Assembly: GCF_000622385.1 (NCBI RefSeq)
Contig: NZ_JASD01000008.1
Location: 2,976,001 to 3,040,000 of the forward strand
Direction: 5' to 3'
Length of the DNA: 64,000 bases
Source: Sulfitobacter noctilucicola
GTDB taxonomy: Bacteria > Pseudomonadota > Alphaproteobacteria > Rhodobacterales > Rhodobacteraceae
Shown here: positions 8,194-16,688 of the stretch, in pieces
How positions within the stretch are numbered: position 1 is the stretch's first letter
Layout of the letters: each line of letters opens with the position of its first letter
Program-made: the position numbers and the translations under genes
Notes under the pieces: generated by a model
The model's input: only the letters and a program-made list of their open reading frames with translations
Told to the model about the DNA's origin: nothing
The model's database searches: none

Positions 8194-10263
8194 GTGCGCG
8201 ACCCCCGTTTCGATATCCTTTTTGAGCCGATGGAAATCGGGCCCGTCACAGCCAAGAACCGCTTCTATCAGGTGCCCCATTGTAACGGTGGCGGTTATCG
8301 TGATCCGTCTGCTGCGGCTGCGATGCGCGGATCCAAGGCTGAAGGGGGCTGGGGCGTGATCTTTACCGAGCAGTGCGAAATGCACCATACTTCGGAGATT
8401 ACCCCGTTCATCGAGCTCCGCCTTTGGGAAGACAAAGACATCCCCATGTTGCGTAAAATGTCTGACCGGATGAAAGAACACGGCGCATTGGCTGGGATAC
8501 AGCTGGCCTATTCAGGTGTGAATGGGCCCAACCTCTATTCCAAAGAGGTGCCATTGGCCGTCTCTGCGCAGCCGATCCGCACCTTCACAAACGATCCTGT
8601 ACAGGCGCGGGCGTTGGACAAGACGGATATCCGCGATCTTCGCCGCTGGTTCGTTAACGCCGCAAAACGGTCCAAGGAGGCGGGCTTTGACCTGATCTGC
8701 CTTTATGGTGCCCACGGGTTTGGCATTTTCCAACACTTTCTGAGCCGCGCAACGAACCACCGGACGGATGAATATGGCGGTAGCCTTGAAAACCGCGCGC
8801 GGTTCGTCAACGAAGTGATCGCCGACATGCGGGACGCGGTCGGCGACACGATGGGTATTACACTTCGCGTGTCACTGGACGAGACTATCGGCGAGCTTGG
8901 ATTTTCGAATGCCGAAGTGCGCGAGTTTGTCGATATGAACCGCAACTTGCCGGACCTTTGGGATTTGGCGCAAGGGACATGGGAAGAATGCTCTGGCCCG
9001 TCACGTTTCAAAGAAGAAGCTGCACAACATGACCTGGTTAAAGGCATTCACGAGCTGACCGACAAGCCGATTGTCGGCGTCGGTCGTTTTACAAGCCCCG
9101 ATGTAATGGCGAAGATGATCAAGTCCGGAACATTGGATTTCATCGGTTGTGCGCGTCCGTCTATTGCCGACCCCTTCCTACCCAAGAAGGTTGAAGAGGG
9201 GCGTGTCGAAGACATTCGGGAATGTATCGGGTGTAACATCTGCGTCACCGGTGACATGACAATGTCGATCAGTCGCTGCACGCAGAACCCGACCTTCATG
9301 GAGGAGTGGCGCAAAGGTTGGCACCCTGAACGCATGAACATCAAAGGCGACAGTTCGAATGTGCTGGTCATCGGAGCCGGACCTGCAGGGCTTGAAGCAA
9401 CACGTGCCTGCGCAGAGCGCGGGTATGATGTTGCGCTGGCCGAAGCGGGAACCGTTCTGGGTGGGCGCGTTGCGCGTGAGCGTTACCTGCCGGGGTTGAG
9501 CGCATGGGGCCGCGTCGCGGACTACCGCGAGTACCAGATTAACCAGAAACCCAATGTGGAAAGCTATCTCGACAGTGAACTGGACGCAGAGAGCATCCTT
9601 GAATTCGGATTTGAAAACGTCTGCATCGCGACAGGGTCAAAGTGGCGCCGCGATGGGGTCTCGCGGCAGCACGTGGTGCCGTTCCCGACAGATGATGCGT
9701 TGCCCTTGTTCACGCCTGACGACTTGATGGACGGTGCGACGCCAGCGGGCCACGTGGTGGTTTACGATGATGACCACTATTATATGGGCGGCGTGCTGGC
9801 CGAACTTCTGATCCAGCAGGGATGTAGGGTCACTCTTGTTACGCCAGCAGCTTATGTCAGCGAGTGGACCTTGAACACGTTGGAGCAATACGAAATCCAC
9901 CGCCGCCTTGCGGGTATGGGGGTGCAAATCGAATTGAACCGCGGTGTTACAGCAATAGCCAACGACCACGTGGAAACCAACTGCATGTTCACCGACCAGA
10001 GGCGGGCAGTTGAATGTGATGCAGTTGTAATGGTGTCGTCACGGTTGGAAAACAACAGCGTCTATCAGGATCTGAAAGCACGAGAGGCCGAATGGGCGGA
10101 CGCGGGGATTAAGTCGGTTCGACTGATCGGCGATGCCAATGCTCCGGGTCCCATTGCGTGGGCGACATACGCGGGCCACCGATACGCGCGTGAGTTGGAT
10201 GGCGAAGACATCGGCGATGCTCTGCCTTTCCGCCGTGAAATCACGGAGCTTGCAGTCGATTGA
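8194..10263 (+). CDS. Trimethylamine/histamine dehydrogenase-like iron-sulfur flavoprotein
   Basis: This 689-residue protein has an Old-Yellow-Enzyme barrel (about 1-370), a 4Fe-4S cluster site and a C-terminal pair of nucleotide-binding domains, with GAGPAG near residue 390. Cys30 in QVPHC fits the covalent FMN attachment cysteine of trimethylamine dehydrogenase. The cluster cysteines are 344, 347, 350 and 362. Two bowl residues of that enzyme are changed: Tyr60 is Gln60 and Trp355 is Asp354, as in histamine dehydrogenase. Trp264 appears to be kept as Trp263. The TMADH Asp267 position seems to be Cys266. An oxidative deaminase or demethylase of a larger amine is therefore likelier than trimethylamine itself. 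DgcA-type or N-methylproline demethylases are alternatives. The GTG start follows an AGGAG site, and the next gene starts inside its stop codon. Confidence 0.82.
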   Translation: MRDPRFDILFEPMEIGPVTAKNRFYQVPHCNGGGYRDPSAAAAMRGSKAEGGWGVIFTEQCEMHHTSEITPFIELRLWEDKDIPMLRKMSDRMKEHGALAGIQLAYSGVNGPNLYSKEVPLAVSAQPIRTFTNDPVQARALDKTDIRDLRRWFVNAAKRSKEAGFDLICLYGAHGFGIFQHFLSRATNHRTDEYGGSLENRARFVNEVIADMRDAVGDTMGITLRVSLDETIGELGFSNAEVREFVDMNRNLPDLWDLAQGTWEECSGPSRFKEEAAQHDLVKGIHELTDKPIVGVGRFTSPDVMAKMIKSGTLDFIGCARPSIADPFLPKKVEEGRVEDIRECIGCNICVTGDMTMSISRCTQNPTFMEEWRKGWHPERMNIKGDSSNVLVIGAGPAGLEATRACAERGYDVALAEAGTVLGGRVARERYLPGLSAWGRVADYREYQINQKPNVESYLDSELDAESILEFGFENVCIATGSKWRRDGVSRQHVVPFPTDDALPLFTPDDLMDGATPAGHVVVYDDDHYYMGGVLAELLIQQGCRVTLVTPAAYVSEWTLNTLEQYEIHRRLAGMGVQIELNRGVTAIANDHVETNCMFTDQRRAVECDAVVMVSSRLENNSVYQDLKAREAEWADAGIKSVRLIGDANAPGPIAWATYAGHRYARELDGEDIGDALPFRREITELAVD

Positions 10264-11591
10264 AATCAGCATTCCCTTTTTCCCAAAAGCTGATCGCGGG
10301 CATTTTGGATTGGACACGGCAGCGTATTCAGGGCGGGCAGGATCCCACGCATGGTGCGCAGAGCTTTGACGCGCTTGAACCACAGCTTGGCGGCTCGATC
10401 ACCGAAGACGGGATCGGGGGCAAGGCGGCGTTTGGGCTATTCACGGATGTAATTGTGCCTTCGACGCGGCCATTTGGTCATCCGACGTCGCTAAGCTATG
10501 TTGCGTCGGCACCCAGCCAAGCCGCGCTTAGTTTTGATGCAGCCCTCGGTGCAGCTGGTATTTTTGCAGGCAATTGGGATGGCGGCGCGGGTGCCATCCA
10601 CGCGGAAAACCAGGCGTTGCATTGGTTGGCTGATCTGGCGGGCTGGGGTGATACGGCAGGCGGCGTGTTTGTCGCGGGCGGCACGCTGGGCAATCTGTGC
10701 GCACTCCATGCCGCGCGGGATTGGAAATCGCGGCGCATTAGGCGACCAGATCGTTGGGCGGTCTTATGTTCCGGCGAGGCGCACAGCTCTATTCGTGCTG
10801 CTGCCAGCGTGATGGACATCGACGTTATCGAAGCCACGCCGGACGACAAGGGCCGGATGTCGGCGCAATCTGCCCACGCGGTCATGAAACCAAACGTCTT
10901 CGCGATTGTGGCCAATGCCGGGGCCACAAATTGTGGCGCAGTGGATGATATATCGGGGCTGGCGGACTTAGCCGAAGAGCATGATCTGTGGCTGCATATC
11001 GATGGGGCTTACGGCTTGGCTGCCATTGCTGATCCACAAACACGGCCGGTCTTTGCCGGGATCGACCGCGCGCACAGTCTTATTGTTGATCCGCACAAAT
11101 GGCTGTTTGCACCTTATGACAGCTGTGCCTTGGTGTACCGCAATGCAGCAGATGCGGCCAATGCCCATGGGCAGAGCGCGGTGTATCTGGACGCGGTGGA
11201 CAAGACGCATTGGAATCCTTCCGATTACGCGCTGCACCTGACGCGTCGCGCCCGCGGCCTGCCGTTTTGGTACTCACTGGCAACGCATGGTACCAAAGCC
11301 TACGGCGATGCGATTGCGACGACCATCGCGACGGCACAGGCAATTGCAGATGGGATTGCCCAGATGGACGGGCTGGATCTGCTTCTTGGTCCGCAGCTGT
11401 CCGTCATATTGTTCCGCCCGACAGCGATGTCATCTGAAGACATGGATGCTTGGGCCGAACGACACCGCCGTTCCGGGGCGTTACTGTGCTTGCCAACCAC
11501 GTGGCATGGCGAAAAGGTTTTCCGGCTTTGCATCGTTAATCCGGAAACGGACCCTGACGATGTATTGGCGATTTTGAAATCGCTTACTTGA
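10260..11591 (+). CDS. PLP-dependent group II decarboxylase family protein
   Basis: This 443-residue protein belongs to the fold-type I PLP enzymes of the aromatic-amino-acid/glutamate decarboxylase group. The Schiff-base lysine is Lys280 in IVDPHKWLFAPYDS, the pyridine-nitrogen aspartate is Asp248 in HIDGAYG, and the ring-stacking histidine is His175 in EAHSS. The N-terminal HPTSLSYVASAPS segment is also characteristic. The only upstream start in frame is the TTG at 10260, which overlaps the previous gene's stop, so the two are probably translationally coupled. Family members decarboxylate an amino acid to an amine, and a few do aldehyde-forming chemistry. The substrate here is not evident. 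Confidence 0.82.
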   Translation: MKSAFPFSQKLIAGILDWTRQRIQGGQDPTHGAQSFDALEPQLGGSITEDGIGGKAAFGLFTDVIVPSTRPFGHPTSLSYVASAPSQAALSFDAALGAAGIFAGNWDGGAGAIHAENQALHWLADLAGWGDTAGGVFVAGGTLGNLCALHAARDWKSRRIRRPDRWAVLCSGEAHSSIRAAASVMDIDVIEATPDDKGRMSAQSAHAVMKPNVFAIVANAGATNCGAVDDISGLADLAEEHDLWLHIDGAYGLAAIADPQTRPVFAGIDRAHSLIVDPHKWLFAPYDSCALVYRNAADAANAHGQSAVYLDAVDKTHWNPSDYALHLTRRARGLPFWYSLATHGTKAYGDAIATTIATAQAIADGIAQMDGLDLLLGPQLSVILFRPTAMSSEDMDAWAERHRRSGALLCLPTTWHGEKVFRLCIVNPETDPDDVLAILKSLT

Positions 11592-11603
11592 GGGGGGGGG
11601 TGA

Positions 11604-12743
11604 ATGACACGGACGCTTGAGATTTTAGATCGGCTTGTCGCGTTCCCCACAGTTAGTCGAGACAGCAATCTAGAATTGATTGATTGGGTGCAAGCGCTGC
11701 TGGCGGATGCAGGTTTTGAGGTGACGCGTATCTGGTCGCCTGATCGTACCAAAGCTGGGCTTTTTGCGCGGATCGGGCCGAATGTGGATGGGGGTATTTG
11801 CCTCTCCGCCCATACAGATGTGGTTCCGGTGGACGGACAGCTCTGGACCCGTCCGCCCTTTGAATTAACCGACGACGGGGATCGTGTTATTGGGCGCGGT
11901 ACAACCGATATGAAGGGTTTTCTGGCGTCAGCTTTGGCGACGGCGGAACGTGCGGGGCAGGGGAAATTGTCATTCCCACTTAGTCTTTCTATTTCTTACG
12001 ATGAGGAAATCGGCTGCGTTGGTATTCAACAGATGATGCCGGAGCTGCGCAATCTGATCGGCACTCCGCGCCTTGTCATTGTGGGGGAGCCAACGTCGAT
12101 GCAAGTGGCAACAGGGCATAAGGGAAAAAGCGCCCTGAATGTAACCTGCCACGGGCAGGCAGGGCACAGCGCGCTGGCACCCGACTTTGTGAATGCGATC
12201 CACGTTGCAGCCGGTTTTGTGACCAAAATTCAGGGTCTGCAAGACAGGTTAAAATCCGGTGCCGTCGATAAAGACTACCGCATTCCGTATTCCACTGTTC
12301 ATATCGGGAAAATTAGTGGGGGGACTGCGCTGAACATTGTTCCTTCAGAAACGCAAGTCGCACTGGAGTTTCGCCACCTTGCTGAAACCCCAGCGCGGGA
12401 GATCGAGAGCGAAATTCGCAAGATTGCGGATGATGTCAGTCAAGCCTATCCGTGCGCCCCTAAGGTGGACGTTGACGTTGTTAATTCCTATCCGGGGCTG
12501 GATATTGAGGCGACGAAACCCATCGTTACTTGGGCGAGCGATATTGCCGGAACGCCGAAAACAACCAAAGTTTCCTTTGGAACAGAAGCAGGTTTCTTTT
12601 CGCAGCTGGGGCTGGATACCGTCGTGCTTGGGCCTGGCGATATGGCGACAGACGGTCACAAACCGGACGAGGGGTTGGCCAAGTCAGAGTTGATTTCTTG
12701 CGACAGAATGATGGACCAGATTTGTTCTAGCCTTCGAGGTTGA
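11604..12743 (+). CDS. argE: Acetylornithine deacetylase (ArgE/M20 family)
   Basis: This 379-residue M20 metallopeptidase-family enzyme removes an acyl group from an N-acyl amino acid, classically N-acetylornithine to ornithine. Zinc-binding motifs are LSAHTDVVPVDGQ (His, Asp), GRGTTDMKGF (bridging Asp), SYDEEIGC (catalytic Glu and metal Glu), VGEPT and, near the end, GDMATDGHKPDEG (His). A bacterial dimerisation domain (GQAGHSA to SGGTALNIVPS) sits in the middle. The ribosome-binding site is embedded in a run of nine G residues just before the ATG. It is the third gene of the run starting at 8194. Because that run looks catabolic, the natural substrate may be another acylated amino acid. Confidence 0.85.
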   Translation: MTRTLEILDRLVAFPTVSRDSNLELIDWVQALLADAGFEVTRIWSPDRTKAGLFARIGPNVDGGICLSAHTDVVPVDGQLWTRPPFELTDDGDRVIGRGTTDMKGFLASALATAERAGQGKLSFPLSLSISYDEEIGCVGIQQMMPELRNLIGTPRLVIVGEPTSMQVATGHKGKSALNVTCHGQAGHSALAPDFVNAIHVAAGFVTKIQGLQDRLKSGAVDKDYRIPYSTVHIGKISGGTALNIVPSETQVALEFRHLAETPAREIESEIRKIADDVSQAYPCAPKVDVDVVNSYPGLDIEATKPIVTWASDIAGTPKTTKVSFGTEAGFFSQLGLDTVVLGPGDMATDGHKPDEGLAKSELISCDRMMDQICSSLRG

Positions 12744-13002
12744 TTGGAGACTTTCCACGCCGTATGAATGGGTAAGCAGCGGACCTTCGCTGCAAAGGGA
12801 TGCAAGGCAAGATGTGGGTTGGTCGCGACATCGGCTTGGCATCCAAGCCCCAGCATTTGACCGCATCTTATCGTTAGACGTGATACTTCCGTTCAGACGT
12901 GCGGCGCATTTTTCCAAGGATGTGCCAGAAAAATCCGGTTTTTCTTGCCCAAAGACACCTGTTGCGCTTTCATTCGGGGATGTCGCTGACCCGTGCTTTC
13001 AT

Positions 13003-14727
13003 ATGACACCGTCAGACCCCGCTGATGATGGTCTGCCCGCGCTGGTGGACCTGACCTATTCCGCGACGACAGATCCCGGGCGGTATGATGAGCTGGTGCA
13101 TGTCTGGGAACGGTATCTTGAGCGGCTTTCACCAGGCGAGATCGAGGACGACAACGGGCACCATCTGCGTCACTTCAATCAGGCATTAGAGATATTCGAG
13201 AAGATCGGAAGGCAACAGCAGAGCCAGAACCGGGCGGAGGCGGTGGTCGGTTCGTTCAAAACGCCTGCGTTTCTGATCGATGCCGCCGGTCGGGTGTCGC
13301 ATTCGAATGCGTCGGACGGTGTGTTGCACTTGCAGGACGCGAGGGGCGATGGTGGGGGGCAGGCGGGGGTTCAGTTTGATGCGCATGCGCTCAAGACCGC
13401 CATTGCAGAGCTACATCAGGGCGCGGCGGTCTCGTTGTTGCCTATGTATGACGCCGATCACCGTCTGGTCGATTGCGCGGTGTTGTCCGGTTTGGAGTCA
13501 CACGGAAGCGAGCCGGAACGGTATTTGTTGGTTGCGAGCGGGCCAAAGATCAACGCGGACCATCTTGCGATCTTGCAAGACAGGTTCGGATTGAGCGCGT
13601 CAGAGACAGATGTTCTGGCCGCTTTGCATGATGGGTTGTCTGTGGCGCAGATTTCGCAAAACCGCGGGGTAGAGGTGGCAACCACGCGCACACAGGTGCG
13701 CAAGCTGCTCGAAAAGACTGGCAGTGCGACATTGGCTGATCTGATCCGGCAGGCAACTCAGATTTCGGCACAGATGACCAGCGTAGGGATTGCCCGCAAA
13801 CTTTCTGAACCCGGAACGTTTGGGCAGGCAGAGTATGACCGTATTCTGACGGCAGACGGGCGTCTGCTGGCCTATAGGGAGTTCGGTGATCGAAAGGGCA
13901 GACCGGTTCTGTTTATTCACAACATGATGGGCGGCGCGATCTGGCCCGCCGGCATGGAGCAGTTGGCGCAGGCGAAGGGCTGGCGCGTCATTGCGCCTTC
14001 GCGGCCCGGATTTGGTTTGTCCGACAGCTATCCCGCGCGCGATCTGGAACTTGTGCGCAAGAGTTGTTCGGACATGCGTGCGCTGTTGGATCATTTAATG
14101 GTAGATCAGGTGCTGGTGGTCGGAATGATGTCGTCAGCGGGGCTTGGGATCAGGTTCGCCAAGGACCATGCGGACCGCGTGCGTGCGCTGTTGAATGTGG
14201 GGCATGCCGGATTGATGGACGACCGTCTGATTGATGCGATGGCAAACCCGTCTCGCGCCATGGCCAAGACCTATCGCAAATCCCCCACGGCACTGCGTTT
14301 CCTGATCCGCGTTGCAGTTGCCTCCGTTGATCTGCTGGGGCCACGCCAGATGTTGCGGTCCAATTTCCAACGCTCCGACCCAGATATTGAACTGCTGAAA
14401 GACACCGCACTGGTCGATGCGATCGGGGAGGGGTTGCAGCATGCGATTGCACAGGGCGGCGAAGCCTTTTCCCGCGACGGGTTTGTGGCGCTGCATGACT
14501 GGCGGGAGGATGTCGCCGCGTTGAATTGCCCTGCGACCTGCCTTTTGGGGGAACAGGATGCGATGTACCCACAGGCGGAAGCGCGCCGTCTGATGGCCGA
14601 TTTGCCAAACTATGCTTTGGAAGTTTTTCCCGATGCAGGGCAGTTTGTGTTTTACGGGCATAGCGCCAAGGCTTTTCAACTTATGGATCGGTTGTGGCAC
14701 ACCAACGGCAATATTTTCGCGGCTTAG
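13003..14727 (+). CDS. LuxR-type regulator fused to an alpha/beta hydrolase domain
   Basis: This 574-residue fusion has an N-terminal sensory region (about 1-185), a LuxR/GerE helix-turn-helix at about 195-250 (LSASETDVLAALHDGLSVAQ) and a C-terminal alpha/beta hydrolase fold (about 285-570). The nucleophile elbow reads GMMSSAG (374-380), not a standard GxSxG. Asp519 in GEQDAMYP could be the acid. The usual histidine position in DAGQFVFYGH is a Gln, with His553 six residues later. The hydrolase part may thus bind rather than cleave its ligand. An in-frame ATG at 12814 exists, but the first 63 residues look non-coding and I prefer 13003. The 259 bases before it hold no other gene. The target genes are unknown. 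Confidence 0.75.
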   Translation: MTPSDPADDGLPALVDLTYSATTDPGRYDELVHVWERYLERLSPGEIEDDNGHHLRHFNQALEIFEKIGRQQQSQNRAEAVVGSFKTPAFLIDAAGRVSHSNASDGVLHLQDARGDGGGQAGVQFDAHALKTAIAELHQGAAVSLLPMYDADHRLVDCAVLSGLESHGSEPERYLLVASGPKINADHLAILQDRFGLSASETDVLAALHDGLSVAQISQNRGVEVATTRTQVRKLLEKTGSATLADLIRQATQISAQMTSVGIARKLSEPGTFGQAEYDRILTADGRLLAYREFGDRKGRPVLFIHNMMGGAIWPAGMEQLAQAKGWRVIAPSRPGFGLSDSYPARDLELVRKSCSDMRALLDHLMVDQVLVVGMMSSAGLGIRFAKDHADRVRALLNVGHAGLMDDRLIDAMANPSRAMAKTYRKSPTALRFLIRVAVASVDLLGPRQMLRSNFQRSDPDIELLKDTALVDAIGEGLQHAIAQGGEAFSRDGFVALHDWREDVAALNCPATCLLGEQDAMYPQAEARRLMADLPNYALEVFPDAGQFVFYGHSAKAFQLMDRLWHTNGNIFAA

Positions 14728-15025
14728 GGTAAGGAATTTCGTACCGATCCACACATTTGTGGATGCCCGGTATTTGCTTGGGCCGTTACCTGCTGTCAGA
14801 CAATTGAACGCAGGCGATTATACATGAGTGATTTTCAGTACAGACCGGACGGATATGTGGCGCGTTTTGCGCCCCTCCGTCGCCATTGCACAACAAGTGA
14901 TTTCGAGCCGGGGCGGGACAGGCCCGCATTGAACTGACGACAGTGACCGACTGGCTCCGTGGCCGCGTGAAGATGCCGTCGAGCGGTCAGATTTATACCA
15001 ATATCTTTAGAAGTGAGTACCTATT
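14728..15025. other. Intergenic region with one small hairpin
   Basis: No convincing gene is seen. ATCCACA (14747-14753) and TGTGGAT (14758-14764) form a 7-bp stem with a four-base loop shortly after the LuxR-hydrolase stop; it lacks a T-run but may act as a weak terminator. A 37-codon frame at 14824-14937 has no supporting features. The rest is presumably the promoter of the gene at 15026. Confidence 0.45.
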
Positions 15026-15991
15026 ATGCCCAGCCGTACCCCCAAGGAAGTCATGGAAGACCGCAAGATCGGCGTTATTCTGGATGACTTGTTGCAAAGC
15101 TGTATCGACAGTCTTTCCGCAGCAGACAAAATCAGCAAAGGCAAGACCTACAAGGCGCTGGATGCAGCGAGCAAATCGGCGTTCATCAAATGCCAGAACG
15201 AGTTGCTGAAGACATCAGAGAACAGCGAAAAAGAACGCGACAATTGCCTGAATGAAAAGTCGAAAGACCTCAACAAAATGAAAGCTGCGTTGACCAAGCA
15301 GCTGACGGCACTGGATAATCTTGAAGAAATCAACGGTCGGATGCATGTGCTGGAAGATGCGGATGTAGAAAAGAACCTTGCCGAATTCCTGACCGCGACA
15401 AAGACGCTCAAGAACCTCGAAGCTGATTTGAAAAAGCTTGAGACCAGTTTTGACAGTGTTTTGAAGAAACTGAAGAAGGCCGAAGTTGCCGCAAAGGATT
15501 CATCGCTAAAGGCGATATTCGGAGGTGGCATCGGTGCCATAGCCCTTTGTCTCACGCCTTTCGGACCGGGTATTGCGCTGTCTGCTGCAACGGTTGTTTT
15601 TGTCAGCAATACGGCAGTAGGGCAGGTGTTGAACGGCAACGAGCCTTCGACCGTGAAACAGGGCACGTCGCTTGCGTCTGCTGCTGGTCCACTGGCAAAG
15701 CTGTTCAAGAGCACGCCAAAATCATTCGGTCCTGTGCTTTACGTGGCTACCACAACAGTCAATATCGGTGAGGCCTTTTCAAATGTGAACGAGGCGGTGC
15801 AGCTCAAGAAAGAGATCAAGTCGCTTCTGGCGAGTATCAAAAGCCTCACGCCGAAGTTCGAGAAAGCCTTCGCCACTTTTGCTACGTGGGGTGACGCAAC
15901 GCAAAAGACGATTTCGACCGCTTTAGCCGGGGTCAGGTCGTTCAAGCCAAAGAAGGGCGCGTTTCACAAGTTGCCGTCGATGTTGAAATAG
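15026..15991 (+). CDS. Unidentified helical protein with a central hydrophobic segment
   Basis: I do not recognise this 321-residue protein. Residues 1-160 are rich in Lys, Glu, Leu and Ala with heptad-like spacing and look like long alpha helices or coiled coil. Residues 163-200 form a glycine- and alanine-rich hydrophobic stretch (AIFGGGIGAIALCLTPFGPG and on) able to form a membrane hairpin. Residues 210-310 are again helical and lysine-rich. There is no signal peptide, and cysteines are at 26, 56, 74 and 175. This helical-hydrophobic-helical plan recalls alpha-helical pore-forming toxins, but no motif proves it. Base composition looks lower in GC than the neighbours, and it stands alone between unrelated operons. 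Both points suggest transfer. Confidence 0.7.
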   Translation: MPSRTPKEVMEDRKIGVILDDLLQSCIDSLSAADKISKGKTYKALDAASKSAFIKCQNELLKTSENSEKERDNCLNEKSKDLNKMKAALTKQLTALDNLEEINGRMHVLEDADVEKNLAEFLTATKTLKNLEADLKKLETSFDSVLKKLKKAEVAAKDSSLKAIFGGGIGAIALCLTPFGPGIALSAATVVFVSNTAVGQVLNGNEPSTVKQGTSLASAAGPLAKLFKSTPKSFGPVLYVATTTVNIGEAFSNVNEAVQLKKEIKSLLASIKSLTPKFEKAFATFATWGDATQKTISTALAGVRSFKPKKGAFHKLPSMLK

Positions 15992-16061
15992 CCGCAGGGA
16001 CGTTTGTCGGAGGGCGCGGGTTACATCGCCGGTATGCCTGTGTTGAAAGCGCGCTTAGACG

Positions 16062-16688
16062 TCAGGCTTCCTGCCCTGCGTGATGTCTGGCAAAGGTGAG
16101 GAAATCTTTCATTACTGCTTCCGTCGGGGCGCGGCCTGTGAAGCCCTCAAGGTAGCCGGGCAGGCGGGCCATGCGGACCTCCATCGTCTCCTGAACTTCT
16201 AACGCATGATAGCCCAGTTGCATGAAATATATCATGCGGGCGCGCCAATCGGCCTCTGTCGCGTCGCTGCCATGATCCATGAACATCTGTTCCAACGCGT
16301 CCAGTCGGGTGGCATCCGCCGCGTCTATGCGCCTGCGGACTTGGTCGTCCTGACGCGCCCATGCACGCACCGAAAAGTCGAGCCCGCGATCAAACAGCGC
16401 GGGGTCAATGAAGCAGCGAAAAAAGTTGCAGGCAGCCTCGTTGATGCATGCGGCGGGGCGTGCGCATTGGCGTAGAATTGAATGGGTGTTCCGCTCTTCC
16501 CATTGATCCAGAAGGGCACCCAGCAGGTCATCGCGGTTCTTAAAATACCAATAGAAGCTGGAGCGTGACACATTGAGTTCAGACGCAAGCGCCATGACCT
16601 TTACCGTATCCACGCCGTCACGGATCAGCGCTTGTCTGGCCGCCTCCAACCAATCGTCACGCGTTACCTTTATATGTCCGTCTGCCAT
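16062..16688 (-). CDS. TetR-family transcriptional regulator
   Basis: This 208-residue protein has the TetR/AcrR helix-turn-helix at about residues 10-55 (ASELNVSRSSFYWYFKNRDD) and a helical ligand-binding domain after it. It is the last gene of the minus-strand operon that begins at 20596. Its start codon directly abuts the stop of the methyltransferase gene, so it is co-transcribed. The two palindromes at 20608-20659 in front of the operon are the expected type of site for it, which would make it an autorepressor responding to a methylated amine. That link is inferred from position. Confidence 0.88.
   Translation of the reverse strand: MADGHIKVTRDDWLEAARQALIRDGVDTVKVMALASELNVSRSSFYWYFKNRDDLLGALLDQWEERNTHSILRQCARPAACINEAACNFFRCFIDPALFDRGLDFSVRAWARQDDQVRRRIDAADATRLDALEQMFMDHGSDATEADWRARMIYFMQLGYHALEVQETMEVRMARLPGYLEGFTGRAPTEAVMKDFLTFARHHAGQEA

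Noticed and set aside
11592..11600. Run of nine G residues before the deacylase start, a possible phase-variation tract.
   Set aside because: It is outside the coding frame, serves as part of the ribosome-binding site, and no surface function is involved.
14824..14937. 37-codon frame upstream of the helical protein gene.
   Set aside because: It has no ribosome-binding site, motif or context support.
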